From: Chitinophaga sp. H8
GTDB lineage: Bacteria; Bacteroidota; Bacteroidia; Chitinophagales; Chitinophagaceae
NCBI RefSeq assembly: GCF_040567655.1
Contig: NZ_JBEXAC010000001.1
Coordinates: forward strand, 1,240,001-1,304,000
Reading direction: 5' to 3'
Length of the DNA: 64,000 bases
Shown here piece after piece: positions 51,202 through 61,665 of this stretch (position 1 is the first letter of the stretch; each line of letters starts with the position of its first letter). The notes below the pieces were generated by a model that was not told where the DNA came from, did not search any database, and saw only the letters and a list, made by a program, of their open reading frames with translations. A program made the translations under genes and the position numbers.

Positions 51202-52251
51202 ATGGCTGACAAGAAACTTATAGAGGATTTTTTGAGCAACAAATGTACTCCCCAAGAAGCGGAAACAGTAAGCCGTTACCTGGAGTCGCATCCTGAGGAG
51301 CTGAATAAGTATTTGTCGGAAGAGGAATGTGCTGCTGAACAGGGAAAGCTGCCTGTGGAATTATCGGTTGCGTGGCTTCAACAAATACGGCATAGGGCAT
51401 TTGCTGAGAGGCCCCGGTTAAGATGGTTAAGGCCAGCAATGGCAGCGGCTGGGATATTACTGGTTATCTGTCTGGGATGGTATTTCTTGCAGCGGCCTAA
51501 AACAATGGTGACTACTGCTTATAATGTACCACCTCCTATAGCTCCTGAAAAGATAGAAAGGTTGGAGAACCTGACAGACCGGGTGATGGACCTGGAGCTA
51601 CCGGATGGATCCAAAATTCAGCTGTTTACCCGGAGTAGTATTGAATATAGTAAAACATTCACGAAAGAAGCAGAAAGAAGTATTTACCTGAAAGGAAAAG
51701 CATCATTTGATGTGGCTAAGAATAAGCACCAGGTATTTACGGTATATAGTGGTGGAATCGTTACCACGGCGTTGGGCACTTCCTTTATAGTCCGCGCCTA
51801 TGAAACTGAAGACAGTATAAGTGTGCAGCTTAATAGTGGTAAAGTGATGGTGAAGTCACCAGTTTTTGAAAGTCAGACTTTTCATACATCCATTCTTTTG
51901 CCAGGAAAGGAGTTAATATATAATAAGACAAGCATGGTAGCCAATGTGCGGAATTTTGGCACATCGATGTATGAGGGGTTTGTGAAGGCTGGTGCTGAAA
52001 ACAATAAACCATTGACTAAGCCTGACTGGTATAATTTCAAGAATCAGCCACTGGAAAAGGTGCTGGAGCAGTTGAGTGTTTATTATGGCGTAGCTATATA
52101 CTATCGTCCATCCGATATTGAGCATATATATGTTGAGGGGACATTTCTTAAAACGGATTCGCTTGAAAAAATACTTACAGATATAATTTTGCCTAATCAA
52201 CTTACCATTATTCGTGACAAAGACAATCTGATAATTAAAAAAGCACTTTAA
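51202..52251 (+). CDS. FecR-family anti-sigma protein (PUL 2)
   Basis: 349 residues. A cytoplasmic N-terminal part (about 1-75) is followed by a single membrane helix (AMAAAGILLVICLGWYF, about 78-96). The periplasmic FecR domain has VMDLELPDGSKIQLF, RSIYLKGKASFDVAKNK and TTALGTSFIVRAYE. The C-terminal DUF4974 domain has LEKVLEQLSVYYGVAIYY and a TDIILPNQLTIIRD end. It should hold the ECF sigma factor at the membrane and release it on a signal from the outer membrane transporter. Confidence 0.9.
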   Translation: MADKKLIEDFLSNKCTPQEAETVSRYLESHPEELNKYLSEEECAAEQGKLPVELSVAWLQQIRHRAFAERPRLRWLRPAMAAAGILLVICLGWYFLQRPKTMVTTAYNVPPPIAPEKIERLENLTDRVMDLELPDGSKIQLFTRSSIEYSKTFTKEAERSIYLKGKASFDVAKNKHQVFTVYSGGIVTTALGTSFIVRAYETEDSISVQLNSGKVMVKSPVFESQTFHTSILLPGKELIYNKTSMVANVRNFGTSMYEGFVKAGAENNKPLTKPDWYNFKNQPLEKVLEQLSVYYGVAIYYRPSDIEHIYVEGTFLKTDSLEKILTDIILPNQLTIIRDKDNLIIKKAL

Positions 52252-52335
52252 AAAGAATTAATTGCTTACTAACTGGACGGTGTATGCACACCGTAGTAAA
52301 TGCTATTGCCTAAAACTAAACACAGCTTGCATAAA

Positions 52336-55300
52336 ATGAATATCAACCATCTAAAAAGGCTATGCCTTTCTTCGCTGCTGCTTGCGATTATTTTTACTAT
52401 TCCTTTAGTAGCTTTTTCGCAAAAGAAGATCGCCTCAGTTACTGGTACGGTCAGGAACGATGCGGGAGAACTGCTTCCCTATGTATCGATCACAGCGTTG
52501 AACACCAAAACCAAATACGCTGCGGGAGTACAAACGGACAGCAACGGCATTTTCAGGTTTGTCGGACTGCCCGAAGGCCCTGGCTATAACTTTACCTTTA
52601 CCTATATAGGGCTTGAAACAAAAGAGTTAAAAGACTATACATTGAAAGGTGGTTCCACGCTTACGCTGGCTGTAAAAATGGATAAAATTCATGCTATCAC
52701 TATTGAGGATGTAGTGGTAGTAGGATACGGTACCTTACGCAAGAGAGACGTGACCGGCTCCATATCAAAGATAGGTGAATCGACCCTGAAGGAAACACCT
52801 GCCAACACATTGGAGAATGCTATTCAGGGGAGGATGGCAGGTGTTACGGTTACAAATACCTCAGCGGAACCAGGTGGTGGCATCAACATTAATGTGCGGG
52901 GTACAACTTCCATTTCCGGGTCTAATCAGCCATTGTATGTAATTGATGGCGTGCCCATGTACAACGACAATAGCCGGTCTTCCCAGGAATTTGAAGGCAA
53001 CGTAGCAGGTAATTTTCTCGCTTCGATGAATCCCAATGATGTAGTATCAGTAGAAGTATTGAAAGATGCGCAATCAACAGCCATCTATGGCTCCAGAGGC
53101 GCTAACGGAGTAGTGCTGATCACTACCAAGAGAGGAAAACCTGGCAGGGCATCCATAGAATTCAGCCATTATACAATGGTTTCAGCACGGCCTAAACCAA
53201 TTAAGCTGGCTAACGCTAAACAATATGCGGCATTCATCAATGAAATGAATCGTAATGATAACGTAACTGAATTTTATACAGGAAGGTATGTTAAAACTAC
53301 GGATGGCCTGGATAGCATTTATTTTCCCAATGTAAATGATCTGGGAGAAGGCACCAACTGGCAAAAAGAGCTGACCCGATCCGGGATTACCCAAAACTAT
53401 CAGTTGTCTGCTGCCGGAGGGAATGAGTTTATCAGGTACCTCTTTTCGGGGAATTATTTAAATGATGAGGGCGTTATTAAATATTCACAGTATCAGAAAG
53501 CCTCATTTCGCGGAAACATTGATGCCAAGATCACTTCGCGCCTGACCGCCAAGATAGATGTTAATGCTACCTCTGACCTAAACAACAGGGCAGAAAACTC
53601 CAATGCAAGAATACTTAGTGGCGGTTTTGAGCGCTCCGGCGTGATCCTGAAGGCATTTGCTGCCAATCCTACTTTAACGCAGGACAATGAAACCAGCCAG
53701 CTCGCTGCAAGGTTTTCTACTACACCTATAGGAGCCACTTTTCTAAATCCACTGTATGATCTTAGTAACACCATTAACCAACGTCGCATAAATTATTACT
53801 TTTTCAATTCAGACCTTTCTTATAAGTTATCTAATTCATTATCGCTTACCGTCCGGGGAGCCTATAATACAACTGATGCCAGCACAGCTCAATTCTGGAA
53901 TAACAAAACCCAGTTAGGCTATTTAAGGGGGCAAAAAACATTTCAGACAACCTGGAAGAGTTTGTCATATCTGAATGAAAACTTTCTTACTTATTCGAAA
54001 GTATCCAATCGCTATGCCTTGAATGTAGTAGGAGGGTTTTCCTGGCAGCAATCTACATTGAGAACAAGTGTAATAGATGCGGAAGGGTTGCCCGTTCCTG
54101 TAGATAATGGCCTGCATATTTTGCCACTTTATACTACTATTGCTCCTCCTCAGACGAATCTGGTAAAAGACGTATTACTTTCCGGCTATGGAAGGGCTTC
54201 TTTTAGCTATTTAGGTAAGTATGCCATTAATCTCGTAGCAAGAGGTGATGGTTCCAGCCATTTTGCGAAAAACAGGAAATGGGGTTTCTTCCCTTCATTG
54301 GGATTGGCCTGGAACCTGAGTGAGGAGGCCTTCTTTGTACCTGCCAGGCAACTGGTTTCTACTGCCAAGTTGAGGGCCAGTTATGGTATCAGCGGCAACC
54401 AGGCTATACCTGCTTATGGTTCCCTCGCACAGTTATATCCAATCAACTATGGTTTTGTGAATGGGGTGGCTACCGGCATAATTACCGGTACCCCAAGTAA
54501 TGTGAACCTGAGCTGGGAAACAACGGCGCAGACCGATCTTGGACTTGAACTTGGATTTGCCGAGGATAAGTACAAATTAACGATTGATGTTTACCGTAAA
54601 AAAACCACCGATCTGCTTCAAAGCAGAAAGATACCCGGAGAATCCGGATACAATATTATTGCCGATAATTTTGGAAGTATAGAGAACAAAGGGATAGAAA
54701 TGGAATTTAGTACGGCTCCTGTAAGCATCAAAAATTTTACCTGGAACCTGAGTTTCAATGCAAGTGCCAACAGGAATAAGATACTTGATCTTGGCGAAGG
54801 CATTAACTTTTACAACCAGACAAGTGGTGGGGCCGATTATACACATCGAATGGTAGTAGGACGAAGTTTGGGAGAATTTTGGGGATATAAGACACTGGGC
54901 CTGCTTAGCGGAGAGGATATGACAAATGGTTATCCTCTTCTCCGGTCATCTGATAAGGAAGGGATGCTGAAATACAAGGATTCAGACGGTAATGGCATTA
55001 TCAATGATGAAGACAAGGAAAGCCTGGGAAACGCATTCCCTAAATGGAATCTGGGTTTAAATAACACTATTACCTACAAAAATATTTCACTGAATGTATT
55101 TGTGTATGCGGCACTTGGCCACAAAGTTTTAAATCAAAACCTGCTTTACTCCACATATGGAACACCGATAGGCGTTCCGAGTGTAGCGTATATCAATGAT
55201 CACTGGACGCCGGAAAACAAAGATGCTTATTATCCTATGCCTTCGCAGTATGGCAGTAATTCGCAAACAACTGATAGGCTGGTAGAAGACGGATCTTTTG

Positions 55301-55527
55301 TGCGCTTCAAAAATATTACCCTTCGTTACGACTTCCAGAAATTACCTAAATGGTTAAGCAAACTGCAACTGTATGTAACAGGTAACAATCTTATTACTAT
55401 TACTAAATATAGTGGTTATGATCCGGAAGTAAGCGCATATGGACAAAATATCCTGTTACCGGGCATTGACCTGGGTAGCTATCCGCGTACCAAGATGTAC
55501 ACGTTTGGCGTAAATGTTAATTTTTAA
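52336..55527 (+). CDS. SusC/RagA-type TonB-linked outer membrane transporter (PUL 2)
   Basis: 1063 residues from the ATG at 52336. Signal peptide, then directly the carboxypeptidase-regulatory-like domain (SVTGTVRNDAGELLPYVSIT), the TonB-box-like IEDVVVVGYGTLRKRDVTGS, plug (NAIQGRMAGVTVTNTS, VRGTTSISGSNQPLYVIDG, VLKDAQSTAIYGSRGANGVV) and barrel ending in FGVNVNF. No STN signalling domain is seen at the N-terminus, although the neighbouring ECF sigma/FecR pair normally senses such a domain. Imports glycan fragments with the SusD partner. Confidence 0.95.
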   Translation: MNINHLKRLCLSSLLLAIIFTIPLVAFSQKKIASVTGTVRNDAGELLPYVSITALNTKTKYAAGVQTDSNGIFRFVGLPEGPGYNFTFTYIGLETKELKDYTLKGGSTLTLAVKMDKIHAITIEDVVVVGYGTLRKRDVTGSISKIGESTLKETPANTLENAIQGRMAGVTVTNTSAEPGGGININVRGTTSISGSNQPLYVIDGVPMYNDNSRSSQEFEGNVAGNFLASMNPNDVVSVEVLKDAQSTAIYGSRGANGVVLITTKRGKPGRASIEFSHYTMVSARPKPIKLANAKQYAAFINEMNRNDNVTEFYTGRYVKTTDGLDSIYFPNVNDLGEGTNWQKELTRSGITQNYQLSAAGGNEFIRYLFSGNYLNDEGVIKYSQYQKASFRGNIDAKITSRLTAKIDVNATSDLNNRAENSNARILSGGFERSGVILKAFAANPTLTQDNETSQLAARFSTTPIGATFLNPLYDLSNTINQRRINYYFFNSDLSYKLSNSLSLTVRGAYNTTDASTAQFWNNKTQLGYLRGQKTFQTTWKSLSYLNENFLTYSKVSNRYALNVVGGFSWQQSTLRTSVIDAEGLPVPVDNGLHILPLYTTIAPPQTNLVKDVLLSGYGRASFSYLGKYAINLVARGDGSSHFAKNRKWGFFPSLGLAWNLSEEAFFVPARQLVSTAKLRASYGISGNQAIPAYGSLAQLYPINYGFVNGVATGIITGTPSNVNLSWETTAQTDLGLELGFAEDKYKLTIDVYRKKTTDLLQSRKIPGESGYNIIADNFGSIENKGIEMEFSTAPVSIKNFTWNLSFNASANRNKILDLGEGINFYNQTSGGADYTHRMVVGRSLGEFWGYKTLGLLSGEDMTNGYPLLRSSDKEGMLKYKDSDGNGIINDEDKESLGNAFPKWNLGLNNTITYKNISLNVFVYAALGHKVLNQNLLYSTYGTPIGVPSVAYINDHWTPENKDAYYPMPSQYGSNSQTTDRLVEDGSFVRFKNITLRYDFQKLPKWLSKLQLYVTGNNLITITKYSGYDPEVSAYGQNILLPGIDLGSYPRTKMYTFGVNVNF

Positions 55528-55539
55528 TCTTTTGCGATA

Positions 55540-57042
55540 ATGAGTAATATGAAAAAGGTTATATATGCTATAGCGACGCTGTTTGCGATTTTGATTACAT
55601 CCTGTAATAAGACGCTGCTCGAATCTCCTTCCAATACGATTTCACCGGAGAATTTCTACAAGTCAAAATCAGATTTTGAGCTGGCCAACCTGGGAGCTAT
55701 CGGCGTGTTACAAGGTGGCTCTCTGTATGCGTGGTATATTCATTATGTGATAGAACATCAGAGCGGTGATTTTTCCCAGCCAGCAGGAACTTCCTGGAGT
55801 GAGTTGAATTGGCTGACTGATGATGGTTTTGTTGCAACTACCTGGACAGGACATTACAATCTAATCAATAACGTAAATACAAGCCTTGATAAAATTGACG
55901 GGGTAAATTTTGATAAAGAGAGTAAAGATGCACTGAAAGGGGAGCTTTATTTTCTGAGAGCAGTAGGTTATTTTAACCTGGTACGTATGTTTGGTAAGGT
56001 GCCGCTCCACCTGCATGCTACTGTTTCTCCTAACGAGGCATCATTGAAGCAATCTGAAATTAAAGACGTTTATGCTGCCATTGTATCTGATCTGCAACAG
56101 GCTGAAACATTATTGCCCGTTTCAAATCCATATGGTCCGGGAAGGGTTACCAAGGGAGCAGCAACCGGTTTATTAGGTAAAGTATATGTGTTTATGGCTG
56201 GCTGGCCGCTTAACGACGCTGCAAAGTGGAATGAGGCACTTACACAGCTTAAGAAAATTGTGAATGTCGCAAATCCATCCATGTCGGTGGCCCCCTTTAA
56301 TTATCATCTGGAGGCTGACTACCAGGATCTTTTTTGGCACGTAACACAACTGCGTACAACAGGTACAGGTTTGCCGACAATTGCCAAGCCTGCCAATGAA
56401 AATGGTCCGGAAGCCGTTTTTGAAATTAACTATAAACGAGCTGCAGGATATTACTCAGCCATCTTTCCTTCTTCCCTGATGTATCAACCTTGTAGTTTTT
56501 GGTTGTTTAATCAGTTTGAATCAAACGACTACAGACAGGGAGTAACGATGGTGAATACTCCGGGAGACCCGCTGGGTGGAGTCACCCTTCAACGCAAATT
56601 TCAGGCTACAGGTAATACCTGGAATGATAATGAAAATAACTGGCCTTACCTGCGCTTTGCGGATTTGATATTGCTCCTTGCTGAAGCGGAAAATGAAGTG
56701 AACGGGCCAACAGCTACAGCCTTAGACGCCATCAATGCTGTGAGAAAAAGAGCCCGTAATGCAGCAGGCGTTATCAGATTGGCTCCTGCCAATTATACGT
56801 CCACTGAAGCTTTTTCCAAAGACGCATTTAGAAAGCTGGTGCTTCATGAGCGCACACTGGAATTAAGTTGTGAAGGACAGACCTGGTTTGACTGGATAAG
56901 GACCAATACATTAAAAGAGGTGTTGACGGCCCAGGGAAGGCCGGGTACTTATAGTGATAAAATAAGACTTTATCCTATACCGCAGGCAGAGATAGATATT
57001 ACCAAAGGTGTGCTTATACAGAATGACGGCTATGCCCATTAA
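55540..57042 (+). CDS. SusD/RagB-family glycan-binding lipoprotein (PUL 2)
   Basis: 500 residues; the second Met three codons later (55549) is an alternative start. Lipoprotein signal with LITSCNKTLLESPSNTISP, a common SusD opening. GELYFLRAVGYFNLVRMFGKVPLHL, RFADLILLLAEAENEV and VLHERTLELSCEGQTWFDWIRTN split as LHERTLELSCEGQ and WFDWIR are SusD-family hallmarks. It binds the PUL 2 substrate at the cell surface. Twelve bases after susC. Confidence 0.95.
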   Translation: MSNMKKVIYAIATLFAILITSCNKTLLESPSNTISPENFYKSKSDFELANLGAIGVLQGGSLYAWYIHYVIEHQSGDFSQPAGTSWSELNWLTDDGFVATTWTGHYNLINNVNTSLDKIDGVNFDKESKDALKGELYFLRAVGYFNLVRMFGKVPLHLHATVSPNEASLKQSEIKDVYAAIVSDLQQAETLLPVSNPYGPGRVTKGAATGLLGKVYVFMAGWPLNDAAKWNEALTQLKKIVNVANPSMSVAPFNYHLEADYQDLFWHVTQLRTTGTGLPTIAKPANENGPEAVFEINYKRAAGYYSAIFPSSLMYQPCSFWLFNQFESNDYRQGVTMVNTPGDPLGGVTLQRKFQATGNTWNDNENNWPYLRFADLILLLAEAENEVNGPTATALDAINAVRKRARNAAGVIRLAPANYTSTEAFSKDAFRKLVLHERTLELSCEGQTWFDWIRTNTLKEVLTAQGRPGTYSDKIRLYPIPQAEIDITKGVLIQNDGYAH

Positions 57043-57061
57043 TCTTTATCAATAGTGTTTT

Positions 57062-59074
57062 ATGAAATATATTCTTTCCCTGGCCATGGTTGTTATGGTC
57101 ACGCAAGTGTGTGCACAGCGGTCAACAGTACCACCACGGGACTTGCTCAGATCTAATAGTGGAACAGCAGTTATTAAGGGCTTCATTGGTGATAAGATCA
57201 GCAAATGTATCAGTAACAGGGTGATGGTGCAGGAAGGCGAAAAAATATTGCATCCATTTGCTCAACGGACTGAAAAGGATTTTAATGACTGGCGTTGCGA
57301 ATACTGGGGAAAATGGTTTACGTCTGCTGCACTAGCCTATTTATATCAGCCTGGAGATGTATATAAACATACTTTGGATGCCTCGGTAACTTCTTTATTA
57401 AGGACGCAGGGAACTGATGGTTATATAGGAACGTATAGCAAGGGCGCAGCGCTGCAGGGGTGGGATGTTTGGGGGAGAAAGTATGTACTATTAGGGCTGC
57501 TCTCTTATTATGACCTGACAAAGGATAATCTTGTACTGAGGGCGGCTGCGAGACATGCGGACAACCTGATAGCTGAGCTAAAGGATAAGCAGATCAAGAT
57601 AACAGACAATGGCCTGGACGCCATTGATGGCCTTTCTTCCAATTCAATTCTTGAGCCTATGGTACTGCTGTATCAAAGAACCGGCAATAAAAAGTACCTG
57701 GACTTTGCTAACGAGATGATAAAAGCATGGGGGCGTCCGGGCAAGTTCACCAAAAATGGTTTGCAGTTGGTAGAAAAAGGCAATAAAGAAGTACCTCCTA
57801 TTGATATTGCCGCACCTAAAGCATATGAAATGATGTCCTGCTACGAGGGCCTTTGTGAAATGTATCGTGCTACTGGCGACACGTCTTATTTATTAGCAGT
57901 GCTTGGCTTTGCCCACAGTGTGCTTAAAAATGAAAGAATGATCGTTGGATCTGCGTCCAATCAGGAATTGTGGTCAGATGGTGTGCGCCAGCAGACGGAG
58001 ATCATGCAACAACCAATGGAAACTTGTGTGACCATCACCTGGATGAAGTTATGTTACCAGTTGCTTCGCTTAACCGGAGATAGTAAGTGGGCAGATGAAC
58101 TTGAGTTATCGTTGTATAATGCATTAGCAGGTGCGCAAACACCGGATGGAAGCTGGTGGTCGTATTTTTCACCCTTAAACGGAGAGCGTGTCCCTAGTAC
58201 GGCGCAGCATAATGACGTAGGTCTTAGTTGTTGTGTAGCGAATGGTCCCAGAGGTCTTTTACTTACCCCTTCCTGGGCTGTAATGTCTTCAGCAGGTGGA
58301 TTATTTATCAATCTATATGCACCCGCGGAATATAGTGAAAAGGTAAATGGGACAAGGGTGCTGCTTACCGTTAATTCTGATTATCCGGTAACAGAAAAAA
58401 TAGAGATAACGGTATCGCCGGATAAAACGGACAGTTTTACGCTGGCACTTCGTATTCCATCGTGGAGTACAAACGGCAGGCTTAGCGTTAATGGAGAATG
58501 GCAAACCTTTAAGCCAGGCACTTATTGCAAAATCAACCGTAAATGGAAAGTTAATGATAAAGTGGTTTTTTACCCTGATTTGAGAGGACGGTTGATACCA
58601 GCTCCAAGTGGCGCTCCTCAAATTGCTGTGATGCGCGGCCCTGTAGTATTGGCTATTGATAACAGGATGGTAACTCCCGCAGATGATGCCGTATGGTTAT
58701 TGCCCAAACCGTGGAATTTTGAAAACACGGCGTTAGCACCTGCAGGTTACAAGGGGTACGTGCTTGCCGGTCATGGATTAACGCCCGAAAACAAGCAGGC
58801 TTACATTGACCTGGAGCCAGTAACAGACAAGCCAGATGATGTGTGGATGGCCTTTAACGCTTCTTTTTTGATACGTCCCAGCCATTTCTTTAATCATGCT
58901 GAAAGAAAACTTGTACTCTGTGATTATGCGTCAGCAGGGAACAGGTTCTCCGCAGATAATCTGTTCCGTGTATGGTTGCCTCAACCATTGTTTTTGAGTA
59001 ATGCATTTGTAAAAGATACCTGGAAGATCACTTACCCGGATAAAACGATCAGACCGGAGGCTCCCTCCAACTAA
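57062..59074 (+). CDS. GH127-family beta-L-arabinofuranosidase-like enzyme
   Basis: 670 residues with a signal peptide (cut near VCAQ). The (alpha/alpha)6 barrel contains the zinc-site residues of GH127: METCVTI gives Glu320 and Cys322, and GLSCCVANG gives Cys390 and Cys391, matching the Glu-Cys-Cys-Cys set of the characterised enzyme. C-terminal beta-sandwich with ALRIPSWS and MRGPVVLAID. It should remove a terminal sugar, classically beta-L-arabinofuranose, from arabinose-containing glycans. Related GH families share the fold, so the exact activity is open. Confidence 0.88.
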   Translation: MKYILSLAMVVMVTQVCAQRSTVPPRDLLRSNSGTAVIKGFIGDKISKCISNRVMVQEGEKILHPFAQRTEKDFNDWRCEYWGKWFTSAALAYLYQPGDVYKHTLDASVTSLLRTQGTDGYIGTYSKGAALQGWDVWGRKYVLLGLLSYYDLTKDNLVLRAAARHADNLIAELKDKQIKITDNGLDAIDGLSSNSILEPMVLLYQRTGNKKYLDFANEMIKAWGRPGKFTKNGLQLVEKGNKEVPPIDIAAPKAYEMMSCYEGLCEMYRATGDTSYLLAVLGFAHSVLKNERMIVGSASNQELWSDGVRQQTEIMQQPMETCVTITWMKLCYQLLRLTGDSKWADELELSLYNALAGAQTPDGSWWSYFSPLNGERVPSTAQHNDVGLSCCVANGPRGLLLTPSWAVMSSAGGLFINLYAPAEYSEKVNGTRVLLTVNSDYPVTEKIEITVSPDKTDSFTLALRIPSWSTNGRLSVNGEWQTFKPGTYCKINRKWKVNDKVVFYPDLRGRLIPAPSGAPQIAVMRGPVVLAIDNRMVTPADDAVWLLPKPWNFENTALAPAGYKGYVLAGHGLTPENKQAYIDLEPVTDKPDDVWMAFNASFLIRPSHFFNHAERKLVLCDYASAGNRFSADNLFRVWLPQPLFLSNAFVKDTWKITYPDKTIRPEAPSN

Positions 59075-59088
59075 ACAGCGTAATAATT

Positions 59089-61641
59089 ATGTTAGAACAA
59101 GCACATAAAGACAAGGACGCCAGAGCGGGTCATTTTTCAAGAAAAGAATTTATAAGGACCAGTGGGATTTTAGCAGGATACCTGCTCACGCAGCCAGTAT
59201 TGTCGGCTTTGGGAGCTCCCGGGAAGGCTGGATTTAGCAGGGAATGGCCGTTAAAAATAGAAGGAGATGAGCTAATTATACCAGTGGGTAATTATCCATC
59301 GGAACATCATACGTTCAGGGTGTCGAAAGCCGGACGATTGAAGATAAAACCTGCCACCATTCACCAGGCGGTGGACGAAACATTATTTCTTTCGGCAGAT
59401 AAACCTTCCGGTTATTGGGTAGGTACTCCGTTGAAAGCTTCCCGTTATGATCAGTTAGGCGTTTACTGCTCCCTGATAGAAGATTCAATTGTTATGTACG
59501 ACGCACCTGGCAAGAAGGGGCGCCTTCTCCAAAAGGGAGATGATTACCTGGTTGCTGCACCATTCTCATTGGTAGGATTGGGTACCAACACAAACCTTAC
59601 CCCATCAACCCCGGTATACGCTTCTTATTCTTACTATTTGCAACGCATCGATAGTGTAGTGCTTAATAAAGAAGGTGAGGCTTCATTGATAGAAGGCAAT
59701 CCTTCACTTGTATGTCCAGAAATACCCGCACTTCCCACGGGTACAGTAAGGTTCTGTAATATCTATAGACCCATTCTGGCCGACAGCCTAAAAGCAGAAC
59801 ATCTTTTTCCACTGTTAGCGTCCGATAGCCATGTAAAGACACAATCAACAAATGGTCACTTATCAAAAACAATAGAGAAGTTAAAGAATGGAAAACCAGT
59901 AACTATTGTTGCCTGGGGAGATTCTATTACAGCCGGATCGGATGTGCAAAAAGGAGAAGCCTGGCCAGCGTTATTTATAGCAACCTTGAAGAAAGCATAT
60001 CCGGCTGCAAAGATCAATTATGTAAATCGAAGCATAGGAGGGACCCGAACGATGCAGTGGTTGCACGACGGTGATTATCCTGGCTTGCCAAAACTGCCAT
60101 CAGACGTTTGCTCCTTCAAACTGGTGACCAAAGAAAAACCTGACCTGGTAGTGATGGAATTTACCAATGATACAGTGGAAGATCCTAAGATCTATCCGGA
60201 ACATTATAATATGATAAAGGCTGAGTTGGATAAGCTGGGTGCTGAGCTAATTATCATTACTCCCGGCCGTTTTGCTATAAAAAGCTACGATGAAAATCTC
60301 GCTGAAATGAAGCAACCGGAACAAAGGCCTTATGTGAAGTTTGTAACAGACTTTGCAGCCAGGAACAACTATGCCATTGCTGACGCGGCCACCAGATGGG
60401 CGCATTTCTCTAAAGAAGGGCTGCCCTATATTGCCATTCTGATTAATGCTTATAATCATCCTAACGCATATGGACATGGTATTTTTGTAGAAGAGCTGAT
60501 GAAGTGTTTCGGCAAAAAGTATGTATATGAAAAGGCATATGTGCCAGTACCTAAGCCAATTTCTACCGGGAAATACATGATAGGTGCTTTTATGTGTCCT
60601 TTATGGAATAAAGACGAAATGCAACCGGATATGTGGAACCCTGTTAGAAAATATCCTGAGCGGGAACCGATATTAGGCCATTATTATGAAGGCAATCCCG
60701 AAGTAACTGATTGGGAGATTAAATATGCGCTGGAGCATGGGATTTCTTTTTTTAATGTTTGCTGGTACCGTAAAAAAGGCAACGCCGGCAAGCCGGTAGA
60801 AGAATTGTTTGGCCACTGGACAAGAAGTTTGCTGAAGAGCAGATATGCGGATATGTTTAAATACTGTATTCTGTATGTGGATGAGGGAAGTGTGATGGAT
60901 GGCATTGCATCGGAAGATGACTTTTTGAATAACCTTGTTCCTTATTGGATCAATAATAACTTTAAGAGGGCCAATTATTTGAAAATAGATGGGAAGCCGG
61001 TATTTACCATTTACCGGCCAGAAAAATTTATCCAGGATCTTGGAGGTGTAGAAAAAGCAAGGATCGCAATTGATAAAATGCGCCAGGCATGTGTTGATGC
61101 CGGTTTTCCCGGCTTGGTAATTATGGGCGAATACCATCACGCATTAGATAAAGCACAACCCATGTATAAAGCGCTGGGGTTGGATGCGGCAGTATCCTAT
61201 CACTGGCCCAGCTTTACGGAAAAAATGCCAGCCACCGCTCCAGCTGATACCAGCATTATTCGCATGCAGGCAGACTGCTGGCCGGAATTGCAGAAGGTAA
61301 CAGGGCTTCCTGCTATCCCAACAGTGTCTGTTGGTTGGGACTCAGCACCCTGGGGAGGTATGTTTTATAAAGGTAACTGGAGGTTGACTCCAGCATATTA
61401 TAAAGAGTTATTACAGAAAGCTAAAAAGTATATAGATAGCCAGCCAGCATCCTTACTGAGTAATTGGCTAATGCTCGACAATTGGAATGAATATGCAGAG
61501 GGGCATCATATCTTTCCCACCAAGAAAGATGGTTTTGCCTACCTGGATATGGTAAGAGCAGTATTTTCTAAAACGTATCCTTTTCCCAAAAACATTGTTC
61601 CGGACCAGATAGGCCTCGGACCCTATGAGAATAGTAAATGA
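59089..61641 (+). CDS. SGNH-type esterase fused to a GH99-like (WbsX) domain
   Basis: 850 residues. The N-terminus has SRKEFIRTSGILAGYLLTQP, similar to a Tat signal but with Lys for the second Arg. A beta-rich region (about 45-250) precedes the SGNH domain: VAWGDSITAGS with Ser279, SIGGTRTM, MEFTNDTVED and NHPNAYGHG with His457. From about residue 500 follows a WbsX/GH99-like barrel: GKYMIGAFMCPLWN, HGISFFNVCWYRKKG, SVGWDSAPWGG and LDNWNEYAEGHHI. It probably combines de-esterification with glycan cleavage. The gene is intact across both parts. Confidence 0.82.
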   Translation: MLEQAHKDKDARAGHFSRKEFIRTSGILAGYLLTQPVLSALGAPGKAGFSREWPLKIEGDELIIPVGNYPSEHHTFRVSKAGRLKIKPATIHQAVDETLFLSADKPSGYWVGTPLKASRYDQLGVYCSLIEDSIVMYDAPGKKGRLLQKGDDYLVAAPFSLVGLGTNTNLTPSTPVYASYSYYLQRIDSVVLNKEGEASLIEGNPSLVCPEIPALPTGTVRFCNIYRPILADSLKAEHLFPLLASDSHVKTQSTNGHLSKTIEKLKNGKPVTIVAWGDSITAGSDVQKGEAWPALFIATLKKAYPAAKINYVNRSIGGTRTMQWLHDGDYPGLPKLPSDVCSFKLVTKEKPDLVVMEFTNDTVEDPKIYPEHYNMIKAELDKLGAELIIITPGRFAIKSYDENLAEMKQPEQRPYVKFVTDFAARNNYAIADAATRWAHFSKEGLPYIAILINAYNHPNAYGHGIFVEELMKCFGKKYVYEKAYVPVPKPISTGKYMIGAFMCPLWNKDEMQPDMWNPVRKYPEREPILGHYYEGNPEVTDWEIKYALEHGISFFNVCWYRKKGNAGKPVEELFGHWTRSLLKSRYADMFKYCILYVDEGSVMDGIASEDDFLNNLVPYWINNNFKRANYLKIDGKPVFTIYRPEKFIQDLGGVEKARIAIDKMRQACVDAGFPGLVIMGEYHHALDKAQPMYKALGLDAAVSYHWPSFTEKMPATAPADTSIIRMQADCWPELQKVTGLPAIPTVSVGWDSAPWGGMFYKGNWRLTPAYYKELLQKAKKYIDSQPASLLSNWLMLDNWNEYAEGHHIFPTKKDGFAYLDMVRAVFSKTYPFPKNIVPDQIGLGPYENSK

Positions 61642-61665
61642 TTTTATTAACTAAAAACATGCTGT

